From Methyloversatilis discipulorum (GTDB lineage Bacteria > Pseudomonadota > Gammaproteobacteria > Burkholderiales > Rhodocyclaceae), in the NCBI RefSeq assembly GCF_000385375.1, contig NZ_ARVV01000001.1, forward strand, positions 2,356,001 to 2,420,000: DNA of 64,000 nucleotides, written 5' to 3'. The notes under the pieces were generated by a model. That model did not search any database. It was not told the DNA's origin and saw nothing but the letters and a program-made list of their open reading frames with translations. Positions 8,351 to 17,911 of this stretch are shown here, one piece after another. Within the stretch, counting starts at the first letter, position 1; every line of letters starts with the position of its first letter. The position numbers and the translations under genes are program-made.

Positions 8351-10186
8351 TCATAGGCCGCTCGCGTCCGTATGCATAACTTCGCGCGCCGGCCCGGCAG
8401 CATCGAGCAGATCGCCCAACGTGTGCAGCAGCAGTTCGGCCGGCACCGGCTTGTAGAGCACGGGCAGGCCGCTGTACCGCGCCTGCTGCACGCGATCGGG
8501 CGCGGTGTCGCCGGTGATCAGCACCGCCGGCACCGCACGCCGGAGTGCTGCTCGCAGGCCAGCGACGACCGAAACGCCGTCCTCGTCGTTGCGCAGACGA
8601 AAATCGCACACGACGACATCGATGCGCGCCCCCTCCTCCGCCTCCAGCTGGCAGGCAATGCTGGTCGCCGCCGCCGCGCCGTCTGCCAGGTGAACCTCGA
8701 CGCCGGCGGTACGCAGCACCGCCGCGGTCGAGGCACGGACAGCCTCCTCGTCGTCGATCACCAGCACGCGGGCCGACTGCAGCACCGGCCATGCACGCGG
8801 TGGCGTCTGTTGCGGTGGTGCGGGTTCCGCCATCGGCAGAGCTGCGGGTGCCAGCACGCGGAAAACGGTGCCACGGCCCGGCCGCGAATCGACCTCGACC
8901 TGCAACTGCAGCAGCGCCGCCAGCCGGCGCACGATGGCCAGCCCCATGCCCAGCCCTTGCGCACGATCGCGCTCGCGGTTGCCGACCTGATAGAACTCTT
9001 CGAACACGCGCGGCAACTCGCCCGCCTCGATGCCGCAACCGCTGTCCCACACCTCGATCGACACCTGTCCGCCGCGCCGCCGGGCGCCAACCACGACGCC
9101 ACCGCGGGCGGTGAACTTCAGCGCGTTGTGCACCAGATTGCCGAGCAGGCGTTCGAGCAATTGCGGATCGGTGCGCACCCAGTGAGCGCGCGCGCGCAGC
9201 CGCAAGGCGAGGCCGCGCCCCTCGGCCTCGGCGGCAAAGCTGCGGTCGAGTGCGCGGAACACGGCGGCCAGCGCCACCGGGCGCATGCGTGCCTGCACCA
9301 CGCCAGCGTCCAGCCGCGACACGTCGAGCATTTCGTTGAACGAGGATTCGAGCGCGGTCACGCAGGACATCAGGTTGCGGGCCAGCGCCTCCTCCGGCCC
9401 GCCACGCAGCCGCGTCGCCAGCGCGCTGCCGAACAGCCCGAGCGAATGCAGCGGCTGCCGCAGGTCATGGCTGGCGGCAGCAAAGAAGCGCGTACGCTCG
9501 GCGCTCGCACGCTCGGCGATATCGATCTGCTCGCGCAGCCGTCGCGCCAGCGCCTCCTTTTCGTAGCGGCTGCGCAGCGCCTCGGTCAGCAGGCGGTGCT
9601 GCTGCAGCCCGAAGGCGAGATTCACGTACAGATAGATCAGCGCTGCCGCCCCCATGAACAGGTGCGCCGCATCGCCCTGCCAAAACATGCGGCTCGACAG
9701 GCCGAGGATGGCGGGAATCGGAAAGCTCAGCAGCGCGCGCCGGTGCGGCGCGAGTGACGCGATCGAGCCGGTGCTCATGCCGAGGATTACCAGCATCATC
9801 AGCGCACTTACCAGCGGCTCGTCGTCGGGCAGGAACATCCACGGCGCCAGCCCCCAGATCGTCGCATTGACGACCAGCGCATTGCTGTAGTCGATGCCGG
9901 CCTGACGTGGATGACGCGCTGCGTCCGGCGTGCGCAAGTAGCGCTGGTAACCGGCGTAGCGCCAGAACTGGCAGCCGTGCAGCAGAACCGCCCACAGCAG
10001 CGCGCCGCGATGCCCGGTCTGGTACCACGCGAACGTCCAGAAACCCAGTCCGATGAAGAAGGCGCCAATCGCTGCGCTGCGGCTGGTGCGCATCATCGAG
10101 TCGACCTGTTCGCGCAGGATGCGCGCCTCGACCTCGGGCGAGGACAGAGCTCCCGCGTCCACCGATGCGGTCGCCGGCTGCGGCAT
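8351..10186 (-). CDS. Hybrid sensor histidine kinase/response regulator
   Basis: 611 residues. The N-terminal sensor has about six membrane segments (residues 35-205). A HisKA-type phosphoacceptor follows, with FFAAASHDLRQPLHSLGLF (His near residue 237). The ATPase has N-box LLGNLVHNALKF, G1 VWDSGCGIE, F-box EEFYQ and G2 GLGMGLAIVRR. The C-terminal receiver domain begins VLVIDDEEAV, with phospho-Asp in VVVCDFRLR and the conserved Lys in LYKPV. Its start overlaps the stop of the NarL-type regulator as TGATG, so kinase and regulator are coupled. The kinase-bound receiver suggests a multistep or competing phosphotransfer. The signal is unknown. Confidence 0.9.
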   Translation of the reverse strand: MPQPATASVDAGALSSPEVEARILREQVDSMMRTSRSAAIGAFFIGLGFWTFAWYQTGHRGALLWAVLLHGCQFWRYAGYQRYLRTPDAARHPRQAGIDYSNALVVNATIWGLAPWMFLPDDEPLVSALMMLVILGMSTGSIASLAPHRRALLSFPIPAILGLSSRMFWQGDAAHLFMGAAALIYLYVNLAFGLQQHRLLTEALRSRYEKEALARRLREQIDIAERASAERTRFFAAASHDLRQPLHSLGLFGSALATRLRGGPEEALARNLMSCVTALESSFNEMLDVSRLDAGVVQARMRPVALAAVFRALDRSFAAEAEGRGLALRLRARAHWVRTDPQLLERLLGNLVHNALKFTARGGVVVGARRRGGQVSIEVWDSGCGIEAGELPRVFEEFYQVGNRERDRAQGLGMGLAIVRRLAALLQLQVEVDSRPGRGTVFRVLAPAALPMAEPAPPQQTPPRAWPVLQSARVLVIDDEEAVRASTAAVLRTAGVEVHLADGAAAATSIACQLEAEEGARIDVVVCDFRLRNDEDGVSVVAGLRAALRRAVPAVLITGDTAPDRVQQARYSGLPVLYKPVPAELLLHTLGDLLDAAGPAREVMHTDASGL

Positions 10187-10791
10187 CAGCGGAACAGGCT
10201 GATCAGGTGCAGACGGGACTGTGCATCAAGCTTGAGCATGACGGACGACACCGAATTCTTGACCGTACCGAGCGCCAGCCCGAGAGCGTCGGCGATCTGC
10301 TGGTTGCTGTTGCCGGCGAGTACCAGCTCAAGCACGCGCAACTGTGTCGGATTCAGCGACTCGGTGCCCGGTGTCACGCCATAGCCCACACTCGGCTCTC
10401 GGCATGCCTGCGGCAAGGACCCGCCGCGCAGCAGCGTGAGCACCATGTCGAGAATGTCCGCCGATCGCGCGCTCTTCGGCACGTAACCGAGCGCACCCAG
10501 GGCAAGTGCCTGTTCGACGACGACCGGGTCCTCGGTCGCCGAGAAGACGGCCACACGCGCCTCGGGTGCCTCGGCCAGAAAGCGTCTCAGCCCCTGCAGG
10601 CCCAGGCTGTCGGGCAGCTTCAGATCGAGCAGGACCAGATCGGGACGATGAGCCGCGAAAGCGGCCAGCGCGCCATTCAGCGTATCGGCATCGAGCCAGT
10701 CGACCTCGCCCAGTCCGGTCGCCTGCGCACAGGCGCGCAACCCGACGCGGGTCATTTCATGGTCGTCGACGACGAGAACGGTGTGCTTCAT
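10186..10791 (-). CDS. NarL/LuxR-family response regulator
   Basis: 201 residues. The receiver domain has acidic pocket VLVVDDHEMTR, phospho-Asp in LVLLDLKLPDS and Lys in YVPKSARS. The LuxR-type helix-turn-helix is LNPTQLRVLELVLAGNSNQQIADALGLALGTVKNSV. It is the probable partner of the overlapping hybrid kinase encoded directly downstream on the same strand. Target genes are unknown; the nearby phasin-like gene is one candidate by position only. Confidence 0.9.
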   Translation of the reverse strand: MKHTVLVVDDHEMTRVGLRACAQATGLGEVDWLDADTLNGALAAFAAHRPDLVLLDLKLPDSLGLQGLRRFLAEAPEARVAVFSATEDPVVVEQALALGALGYVPKSARSADILDMVLTLLRGGSLPQACREPSVGYGVTPGTESLNPTQLRVLELVLAGNSNQQIADALGLALGTVKNSVSSVMLKLDAQSRLHLISLFR

Positions 10792-10925
10792 CCAGGCCGG
10801 CCCCCTGTTTGCCGGAGGCCGTGACCGACAGACCGCGATGACGGATTCACGTGCGCATCATGCAATATCGATGAAGCGCGAGTGTGCGAGGCCGGCCGGC
10901 GCGCGTCAACGCGGGGCGGAAAAAG

Positions 10926-10956
10926 AAAAAGCCGACTGCGAAGCAATCGGCTTTTT
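10926..10956. terminator. Bidirectional intrinsic terminator downstream of tRNA-Ala
   Basis: AAAAAGCCGA pairs with TCGGCTTTTT across an 11-base loop (10936-10946). In the minus direction the stem ends in a T run (TTTTTCTTTT), which fits ending the tRNA transcript 17 bases after its CCA. In the plus direction it also ends in TTTTT. Confidence 0.85.
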
Positions 10957-10972
10957 CGGGCTGTGATCGTTG

Positions 10973-11048
<76 letters not shown>

Positions 11049-11147
11049 AACGGCTGCGGATTATAGGGCCTCGGATGCCGGTTGTGAAGGAACATCGCTC
11101 AGAATCACGCGGTCGCAGCATCACTATCGGTACGGATTTCAGACACG

Positions 11148-11885
11148 ATGAAAAAGAGAATCGACGGAATGGATCGCAGGCGCTTCATCGGCGGTGGCGC
11201 GGCTGGGGCGCTGCTCATAGCGTCGCCGCTGTGGCTGGCAGGCTGCGCGACAGCGCGGCAGTACGAGCAGGCCGAGCACATGGCGGCGCAGCTCGCTGTC
11301 GGCGACGAGTGGACGTACGAAGAACTGAATGGCTACAACCGCGAGCGGCAAGCCGGGATCCGTTACGTCGTCGAGCAGGCGGCCCCGCCGCGCCTGCGCA
11401 TCGAGGTCGATGGCAAGCCGCTGAGCAGTCTGCGCAGCGGCCAGTTCGAGGAGTACGCAGCGCCCTGGGTGGTCAGCCGCGACACCGTGTATGACCGCGA
11501 CAACCGCTACGACGCACCGTTGCCGGTGCTGCCGGCGCTGCTCGAACCCGGCGTGCGCGAGGCGTGGCAGTCGATGGTGACCACCGATCCGAAGGAGCGG
11601 CCGCGCCGCTGGCACGTACAGATCGACACGCTCGGCTATGAGCGCGTGACTGTACCGGCGGGTGAATTCGAAGCCTTGCGCGTGCGTCGGCTGATCAAGT
11701 TCGAACACCCGGATTTCTTCCGCACACAGTCGGAACGCGTCGAACACCTGTGGTTCGTGTCCGAAGTAAAACGCTGGGTGAAGCGCGAGTGGCGCGGCCA
11801 GTACATGCCCAAGCTGCGCAGCCGCCATCCGCTGCTGCGCGAGGACTGGGTCGTGTGGGAGCTGACCCGCTTTACTGTGGCGTGA
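11148..11885 (+). CDS. Tat-exported lipoprotein, function unknown
   Basis: 245 residues. The N-terminus has a twin-arginine motif (DRRRFIGG, residues 9-16), a hydrophobic run and the lipobox LAGC with Cys33, so it is probably exported folded and lipid-anchored. The mature part has no membrane segment. Its pattern (GDEWTYEELNGYN, YDRDNRYDAPLPVLP, VTVPAGEFEALRVRRLIKF, HLWFVSEVKRWVKRE) is like beta-sheet proteins that measure or bind cell-wall or lipid ligands; I do not recognise a named family. A second start at 11169 is possible. The last 14 bp overlap the convergent tsaC gene. Confidence 0.7.
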   Translation: MKKRIDGMDRRRFIGGGAAGALLIASPLWLAGCATARQYEQAEHMAAQLAVGDEWTYEELNGYNRERQAGIRYVVEQAAPPRLRIEVDGKPLSSLRSGQFEEYAAPWVVSRDTVYDRDNRYDAPLPVLPALLEPGVREAWQSMVTTDPKERPRRWHVQIDTLGYERVTVPAGEFEALRVRRLIKFEHPDFFRTQSERVEHLWFVSEVKRWVKREWRGQYMPKLRSRHPLLREDWVVWELTRFTVA

Positions 11886-12852
11886 TGCCGGCGCCCGCGA
11901 GCGCACGTCCGAGGCGGTCGTTCACCGCAGCCCACTCGGGCGTTTCCGGAATGGCTTCGATCACGATCATCGAACCACCGACCGCATCCGCGTCGCGCAT
12001 CGCGGCGTAGAGCCCGCGTGCGTAGCCGGCTGGTTCGGCCGGCAGCATGAACCAGCGATGCGGACAGTCGGACAGTGGCGGCTGGCTGTGTGCGATCACC
12101 GCGCAATGTCGCCCGCTGTGACGGAAGGCGTTCAGGAAGTCGCGCAGCCGCGCAGGCGCGATCTTGCGCATCGCGCTGCGCGGCGCGTAATGCGCGGCGA
12201 GCGCCCCGGACACCCGCGGTGAGTTCTCGTCGCCCTTGCCCGCGGGCATGCGACCGATCACTGCAGCGATCTGCCCGGCGCTGATGGCGCCCGGCCTGAG
12301 GATGCGCGGAGTGTCTCCGGACAGGTCGAGTATGGTCGATTCGATGCCGACCTCGCACGGCCCGCCGTCGAGCACGGTGACCGAGTCACCGAACTCGTCG
12401 CGCACGTGTTGCGCGGTTGTCGGGCTGATGCGACCGAAGCGGTTGGCTGACGGTGCGGCCACGCCGCCGCCGAAGGCGCGCAGCAGCTTCAGCGCCACCG
12501 GATGCCCCGGCACACGCAGTCCCACCGTGTCCTGACCGCCGGTCACCTCGAGCGGCACGTCTTCCTCCCGCTTCAGGATCAGGGTCAGCGGCCCCGGCCA
12601 GAAGGCCTGCGCCAGCGCGATCGCCTCGCGCGGAATGTCGCGCGCCCAGACGGTCATCTGTTCGGCGTCCGGCAGATGCACGATGAGCGGATGGTCGGCG
12701 GGGCGACCCTTTGCCTCGAATATGCGGCGCACTGCCGCCGGGTTCATCGCGTCGGCGCCCAGTCCGTAGACGGTTTCCGTCGGCAGCGCGACCAGTTCGC
12801 CGGCGCGCAGCCGGCGCGCAGCGTCAGCGATGTCGGCGTCCGACGCGCTCAT
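11872..12852 (-). CDS. tsaC: Threonylcarbamoyl-AMP synthase (Sua5/TsaC type)
   Basis: 326 residues, the long Sua5/YwlC form: a YrdC-like catalytic domain plus C-terminal Sua5 domain. It makes threonylcarbamoyl-AMP from threonine, bicarbonate and ATP for the t6A modification of ANN-reading tRNAs. Motifs are LPTETVYGLGADA, IFEAKGRPADHPLIVHL, the SANRFGRISPT segment and DGGPCEVGIESTILDL. It starts 3 bp after the purK stop, so it is the last gene of a purE-purK-tsaC operon. Its end overlaps the convergent lipoprotein gene. Confidence 0.93.
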   Translation of the reverse strand: MSASDADIADAARRLRAGELVALPTETVYGLGADAMNPAAVRRIFEAKGRPADHPLIVHLPDAEQMTVWARDIPREAIALAQAFWPGPLTLILKREEDVPLEVTGGQDTVGLRVPGHPVALKLLRAFGGGVAAPSANRFGRISPTTAQHVRDEFGDSVTVLDGGPCEVGIESTILDLSGDTPRILRPGAISAGQIAAVIGRMPAGKGDENSPRVSGALAAHYAPRSAMRKIAPARLRDFLNAFRHSGRHCAVIAHSQPPLSDCPHRWFMLPAEPAGYARGLYAAMRDADAVGGSMIVIEAIPETPEWAAVNDRLGRALAGAGITPQ

Positions 12853-12855
12853 CGT

Positions 12856-14001
12856 TCAGCCGGCGATGCCGATGGCGCCGCGTGCGTTCATCGCGGTGTC
12901 GATGACCGGATCACCGCTCTCGCCGAGCACGGTGAAGTGGCCCATCTTGCGACCAGGACGTGCGTGATGCTTCTGGTAGAGGTGCAGTTTCAGCCCCGGT
13001 TGGCGCAGCAGGCGCGACCAGTCCGGTTCATGGGCGTGATGGGCGTCCTGCTGGTACCACAGGTCGCCAAGCAGATTCACCATCACCGCGCGCGAATGCT
13101 GGCGTGCGTCGCCCAGCGGCAGGCCGCACAGGATGCGCACCTGCTGTTCGAACTGGTTGGTGACGCAGGCATCGATCGTGTAATGGCCGCTGTTGTGCGG
13201 GCGCGGCGCCATCTCATTGACCATCAGCCGGCCACCGGCGATGAAGAACTCGACGCCGAGCACACCGACGTAACCCAGTTCGGCGGCAATGCCGGAAGCC
13301 ATTTCGGTCGCTTCGGCGGCCAGCGCACCGCTGATGCGCGCCGGCGCGATGGTCACGTCGAGAATGCCGTTGCTGTGGCTGTTCTCGGCCACCGGGAAGG
13401 GCGCGACACGACCGGCCGCGTCGCGGGCCAGCACCACCGACACCTCCAGTTCGAGCGCCAGCATCTGCTCCAGCACACAGGCTTCGCGCTTGAAGCTCTC
13501 GAACGCTGCCCTCGCTTCGGCGGCATTGGCCACCCTCGCCTGCCCCTTGCCGTCGTAGCCGAAACGCGCCACTTTCAACACGGCCGGAAACAGCGACGGA
13601 TCGGCCGCCTCGATGTCCGCCACACTGCGGATCGCGGCAAACGGGCCAACCGAAAAGCCACGGTCGGACAGGAAGGTCTTCTCCGCGATGCGGTTCTGCG
13701 CCACCGCGACGCAGGCGGCGTTCGGGCGGGTCGGAATGAATTTAGACAGGTGATCCAGCGTGTCGGCCGGAACGTTCTCGAACTCGGTGGTCACCGCGGC
13801 GCAGGTCTGCGCCAGTCGCTCCAGCGCCTGCATGTCGTCGTAGGCGGCGCACAGGTGCTCGTCCGCTGCCTTGCCGGCCGGGCTGTTGCGGTCCGGGTCG
13901 AGCACAACGACGCGATAGCCCATTTCATGCGCGGCCAGCACGAAGAAGCGGCCGAGCTGACCGCCGCCGAGCATGCCGAGGGTTGCGGGAGGAAGAATCA
14001 T
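12856..14001 (-). CDS. purK: N5-carboxyaminoimidazole ribonucleotide synthase PurK
   Basis: 381-residue ATP-grasp enzyme that carboxylates aminoimidazole ribonucleotide with bicarbonate and ATP in purine synthesis. N-terminal MLGGGQLGRFFVLAAHEMGYRVVVLDPD, TEFENVPADTL, the ATP-grasp strand LKVARFGYDGKGQARV and the late MAPRPHNSGHYTIDAC are all diagnostic. ATG 14001 has GGAG nine bases upstream and is preferred over a TTG six bases earlier. It follows purE after 123 bp with no evident terminator between. Confidence 0.96.
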   Translation of the reverse strand: MILPPATLGMLGGGQLGRFFVLAAHEMGYRVVVLDPDRNSPAGKAADEHLCAAYDDMQALERLAQTCAAVTTEFENVPADTLDHLSKFIPTRPNAACVAVAQNRIAEKTFLSDRGFSVGPFAAIRSVADIEAADPSLFPAVLKVARFGYDGKGQARVANAAEARAAFESFKREACVLEQMLALELEVSVVLARDAAGRVAPFPVAENSHSNGILDVTIAPARISGALAAEATEMASGIAAELGYVGVLGVEFFIAGGRLMVNEMAPRPHNSGHYTIDACVTNQFEQQVRILCGLPLGDARQHSRAVMVNLLGDLWYQQDAHHAHEPDWSRLLRQPGLKLHLYQKHHARPGRKMGHFTVLGESGDPVIDTAMNARGAIGIAG

Positions 14002-14124
14002 CTGCAAAGGCTCCGAAAGATCCGGCTCAACTTCTCGTGACCGCGGACGGATGCGGATGTGGCGGATGAACGCGGATTAAAACCTGAAAATGGATGCAGC
14101 GGACGGCAGCCGCAGCGACGGCGG

Positions 14125-14631
14125 TCAGCCTTCGAGCTTCATGTCCAGCACGGTCTGGGCCTGCCGAGCGCGGAAGTCCTCGAGCGCCTGCGCAAGCGAC
14201 GCATCTTCGCCCGCCAGCAAGGCCACTGCAAACAGTCCGGCATTGGCTGCACCGGCCTCGCCGATGGCGAAGGTGGCGACCGGAATGCCCTTGGGCATCT
14301 GCACGATGGACAGCAGCGAATCCATGCCGTTGAGCGCACGCGACTGCACCGGTACGCCGAGCACCGGCACCGTAGTCTTGGCCGCCAGCATGCCCGGCAG
14401 ATGGGCAGCACCGCCGGCACCGGCGATGATGGCGCGCAGGCCGCGACTGCGCGCCTCCTCGGCATAGGAGAACAGCAGGTCCGGTGTACGGTGCGCCGAT
14501 ACGACGCGCGCCTCGAACGGCACACCGAACTGCTCCAGCATGGCGCAGGCGGCGCGCATGGTGTCCCAGTCGGAGTTCGATCCCATCACGACGCCAACCA
14601 GCGGCGTGCGGGCGTGGTCTTCAGCACTCAT
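14125..14631 (-). CDS. purE: N5-carboxyaminoimidazole ribonucleotide mutase PurE (class I)
   Basis: 168 residues. It isomerises the PurK product to [55 protein letters not shown] and PVLGVPV are the class-I signature. ATG 14631 is chosen because GAAGG lies nine bases upstream; the ATG at 14640 sits directly against that box. It is the first gene of the purE-purK-tsaC run. Confidence 0.96.
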   Translation of the reverse strand: MSAEDHARTPLVGVVMGSNSDWDTMRAACAMLEQFGVPFEARVVSAHRTPDLLFSYAEEARSRGLRAIIAGAGGAAHLPGMLAAKTTVPVLGVPVQSRALNGMDSLLSIVQMPKGIPVATFAIGEAGAANAGLFAVALLAGEDASLAQALEDFRARQAQTVLDMKLEG

Positions 14632-14723
14632 CGGCTTCATCCTTCGCCGGCCTCGTCGGCCCGGAAAAAGGCGCGGATTCTACACCCGCGCGACAGCGAA
14701 TCGACAAACATGGAAAAAACGAA

Positions 14724-14749
14724 AGGGGCACCGATTGCCCGGTGCCCCT
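14724..14749 (-). terminator. Intrinsic terminator of the helicase gene
   Basis: AGGGGCACC pairs with GGTGCCCCT across an 8-base loop (14733-14740). In the minus direction it is followed by TTTCGTTTTTT, a good intrinsic terminator 43 bp after the helicase stop. It also separates that transcript from purE. Confidence 0.85.
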
Positions 14750-14792
14750 CTGGGGTCTGGTCGACCCTCTATGCTTCAGCGTGCGTCAGCGA

Positions 14793-16106
<1,314 letters not shown>

Positions 16107-16516
16107 GTATTTTTTCCACACAATGGCCACCCGCCGCGCTGCAGCGAGCAGTGCGGAAGGAGCGGGTTGGTCGGGCGAAATCCCGACGTTCTATCGGCAC
16201 TAACCGATCAACCACGCTTGACCAAACAGGCGGGAGAAAAAGACAGGCCAGGGACGATAACTTTATCGTGCCAGCGCCGGACCTAACCGGGAATGCGTCG
16301 GCGGGAGCCAACGCGGAAAGCACGAAGGCGCGAACTTTACAGACAGACGTGTATGTTTGCAAGCGCTTTTTCGCATTGCAACAATCAGCGGCGCGTGCAT
16401 CGAAAAAAATCGCATCCGCCTGCATCCACGCGGACGGGTCGCGGGTATGCGTGAGAAGCTGACGCCGGCTGACCGCGGCGGTGTACGGCACCTCCCCACC
16501 CGTTCAAGGCATAACC
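16107..16516. other. 410-bp gene-free region between the helicase and ECF sigma genes
   Basis: Both genes are read away from this region. No credible coding frame is seen. In the minus direction TTGCAA (16357-16362) is spaced 17 bases from TAAAGT (16334-16339), a weak sigma-70-like pair for the helicase. A dyad ACGATAA-CT-TTATCGT lies at 16254-16269 and could be an operator. Nothing else is evident. Confidence 0.35.
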
Positions 16517-17080
16517 ATGACAAGCAGCACGGACGATTTCGATTTCGAGGCGGCGCTCGGCGCCTGTGCCGCCGGCGAGCGCAGTGCGCTGCGCCGCATA
16601 TACGAGCGCGAGGGCAGCCGCCTGCTGGGGGTCGCCCTGCGCATCGTGCGCCGCCGTGACGTCGCGGAAGACGTCGTACACGACGCCTTCGTGCGCATCT
16701 GGGAAAAGGCGTCGAGCTTCGACGCGAGCCGCGGCAGCGCCCGTGGCTGGATCTACAGCATCGTGCGCCACGGCGCACTGAACCACGTGCGGGACCATGC
16801 ACGCGAAGTGCCGGCCGACGACACACTGACCGAGCACATCGATCACGAGTCCGGCGGGCAGGTGCCCGACCCGTACCAGCAGGTACTGCTTTCGTCGGAA
16901 GCCGGTCTGCTCTATGACTGCCTCGGGAGGCTGGACGCGCCGAAGCGCTCCAGCATCCTGCTCGCCTACCTCGAGGGCTGCACCCATAGCGAAATCGCCG
17001 ACCGGCTGGCAACGCCGCTCGGCACCATCAAAGCCTGGATACGCCGCGGCCTGCAGGCACTGAAGGAGTGCCTCGCATGA
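16517..17080 (+). CDS. ECF-family RNA polymerase sigma factor
   Basis: 187 residues. Region 2 is the YEREGSRLLGVALRIVRRRDVAEDVVHDAFVRIWEKA stretch, and region 4 has LGRLDAPKRSSILLAYLEGCTHSEIADRLATPLGTIKAWIRRGLQALKECL, including the helix-turn-helix. It would direct RNA polymerase to a stress or envelope regulon. ATG 16517 is preferred over a GTG at 16481. The stop overlaps the anti-sigma start as ATGA, so both are made together and the sigma factor is probably held inactive until a signal arrives. Confidence 0.92.
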   Translation: MTSSTDDFDFEAALGACAAGERSALRRIYEREGSRLLGVALRIVRRRDVAEDVVHDAFVRIWEKASSFDASRGSARGWIYSIVRHGALNHVRDHAREVPADDTLTEHIDHESGGQVPDPYQQVLLSSEAGLLYDCLGRLDAPKRSSILLAYLEGCTHSEIADRLATPLGTIKAWIRRGLQALKECLA

Positions 17081-17784
17081 TCCAGACCCCCGAAGACATC
17101 GCCGGCCTCTATGTACTGGGCCTGCTCGACGCCGCCCGCCGCGACGAGTTCGAGCGCGACATGGAGAACGACGCGGCCTTGCGGGCTCGCGTCGCCGACT
17201 GGGAGGAGCGACTTCTGCCGCTGACACGCATGGTCGAACCGGAACCGCTGCCACCCGGCCTGTGGTCGCGCATCGAACGCAGCCTGTGGCCGACGCTGCG
17301 CGCGAGCGCCGCACCGGCCCCCTCCTCGCTCGTCAGCCGGCTTTGGGACAGCCTCGCTTTCTGGCGCTCGCTGGCCGTCACCGGTTTCGCTGCCGCGATG
17401 CTGCTCGCCGTCGTCGGTCTGCCCGGCACGCAGCAGGCCGGCGAACCCAAGTTCATGGTGGTGCTGGTAGCGCCGGACGACAAGGCGCCGGGCTGGGTGG
17501 TGCAGGCCAGCACCGAACAGTCGCTCAAGCTCATCCCGCTTGGCATGACCGAGGTGCCGCAGGCCAAGGCGCTGCAGTTCTGGACCAAGGGCGACAAATG
17601 GAAGGGTCCGGTCTCGCTGGGCCTGGTGCAGCCGGGCCGCCCGCTCGACGTGCAGATGAAGGAACTGCCGCCGCTTGAGCCCAATCAGCTGTTCGAAATC
17701 ACGCTTGAACCCGAGTACGGCTCGCCGATCGGTCGCCCGACCGGCCCCATCCTGTACATCGGGCGCGCGGTGAAGGTGATGTGA
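17077..17784 (+). CDS. Anti-sigma factor, RskA-like
   Basis: 235 residues. The cytoplasmic N-terminus (IAGLYVLGLLDAARRDEFERDM) is the usual sigma-binding zinc-free anti-sigma domain. A single membrane segment SLAVTGFAAAMLLAVVGL lies near residues 107-124. The periplasmic part (RskA/anti-sigma-K fold) includes KALQFWTKGDKWKGPVSLG and NQLFEITLEPEYGSPIGRPTGPI. It sequesters the co-translated ECF sigma factor. The signal and protease route are unknown. Confidence 0.9.
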   Translation: MIQTPEDIAGLYVLGLLDAARRDEFERDMENDAALRARVADWEERLLPLTRMVEPEPLPPGLWSRIERSLWPTLRASAAPAPSSLVSRLWDSLAFWRSLAVTGFAAAMLLAVVGLPGTQQAGEPKFMVVLVAPDDKAPGWVVQASTEQSLKLIPLGMTEVPQAKALQFWTKGDKWKGPVSLGLVQPGRPLDVQMKELPPLEPNQLFEITLEPEYGSPIGRPTGPILYIGRAVKVM

Positions 17785-17837
17785 GGTACCAGGAAACAGA
17801 CCCGCCCCGCAGGACCGCGGCGGCGGGCCTCGAAGGA

Positions 17838-17904
17838 CCGGGCGTGGAGCGCCCGGCGCCGCACCCTGAGCGACAGGGCGCGGAGAGCTGGCGTTGCCGC
17901 CAGC
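17838..17904. terminator. Two hairpins between converging genes
   Basis: CCGGGCG(17838-17844)/CGCCCGG(17850-17856) and GCTGGCG(17887-17893)/CGCCAGC(17898-17904) lie between the anti-sigma stop and the stop of the sigma-54 activator gene. Neither has a T run, so they are weak candidates for termination on both strands. Confidence 0.35.
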
Positions 17905-17911
17905 GACGGAC

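Noticed and set aside
11872..11885. The 14-bp overlap of the lipoprotein and tsaC genes as a frameshift sign
   Set aside because: Both C-termini look complete; short convergent overlaps are common in compact genomes.
16151..16462. Possible small gene in the gap between helicase and sigma factor
   Set aside because: No ribosome site, basic low-complexity product, no match to any motif.
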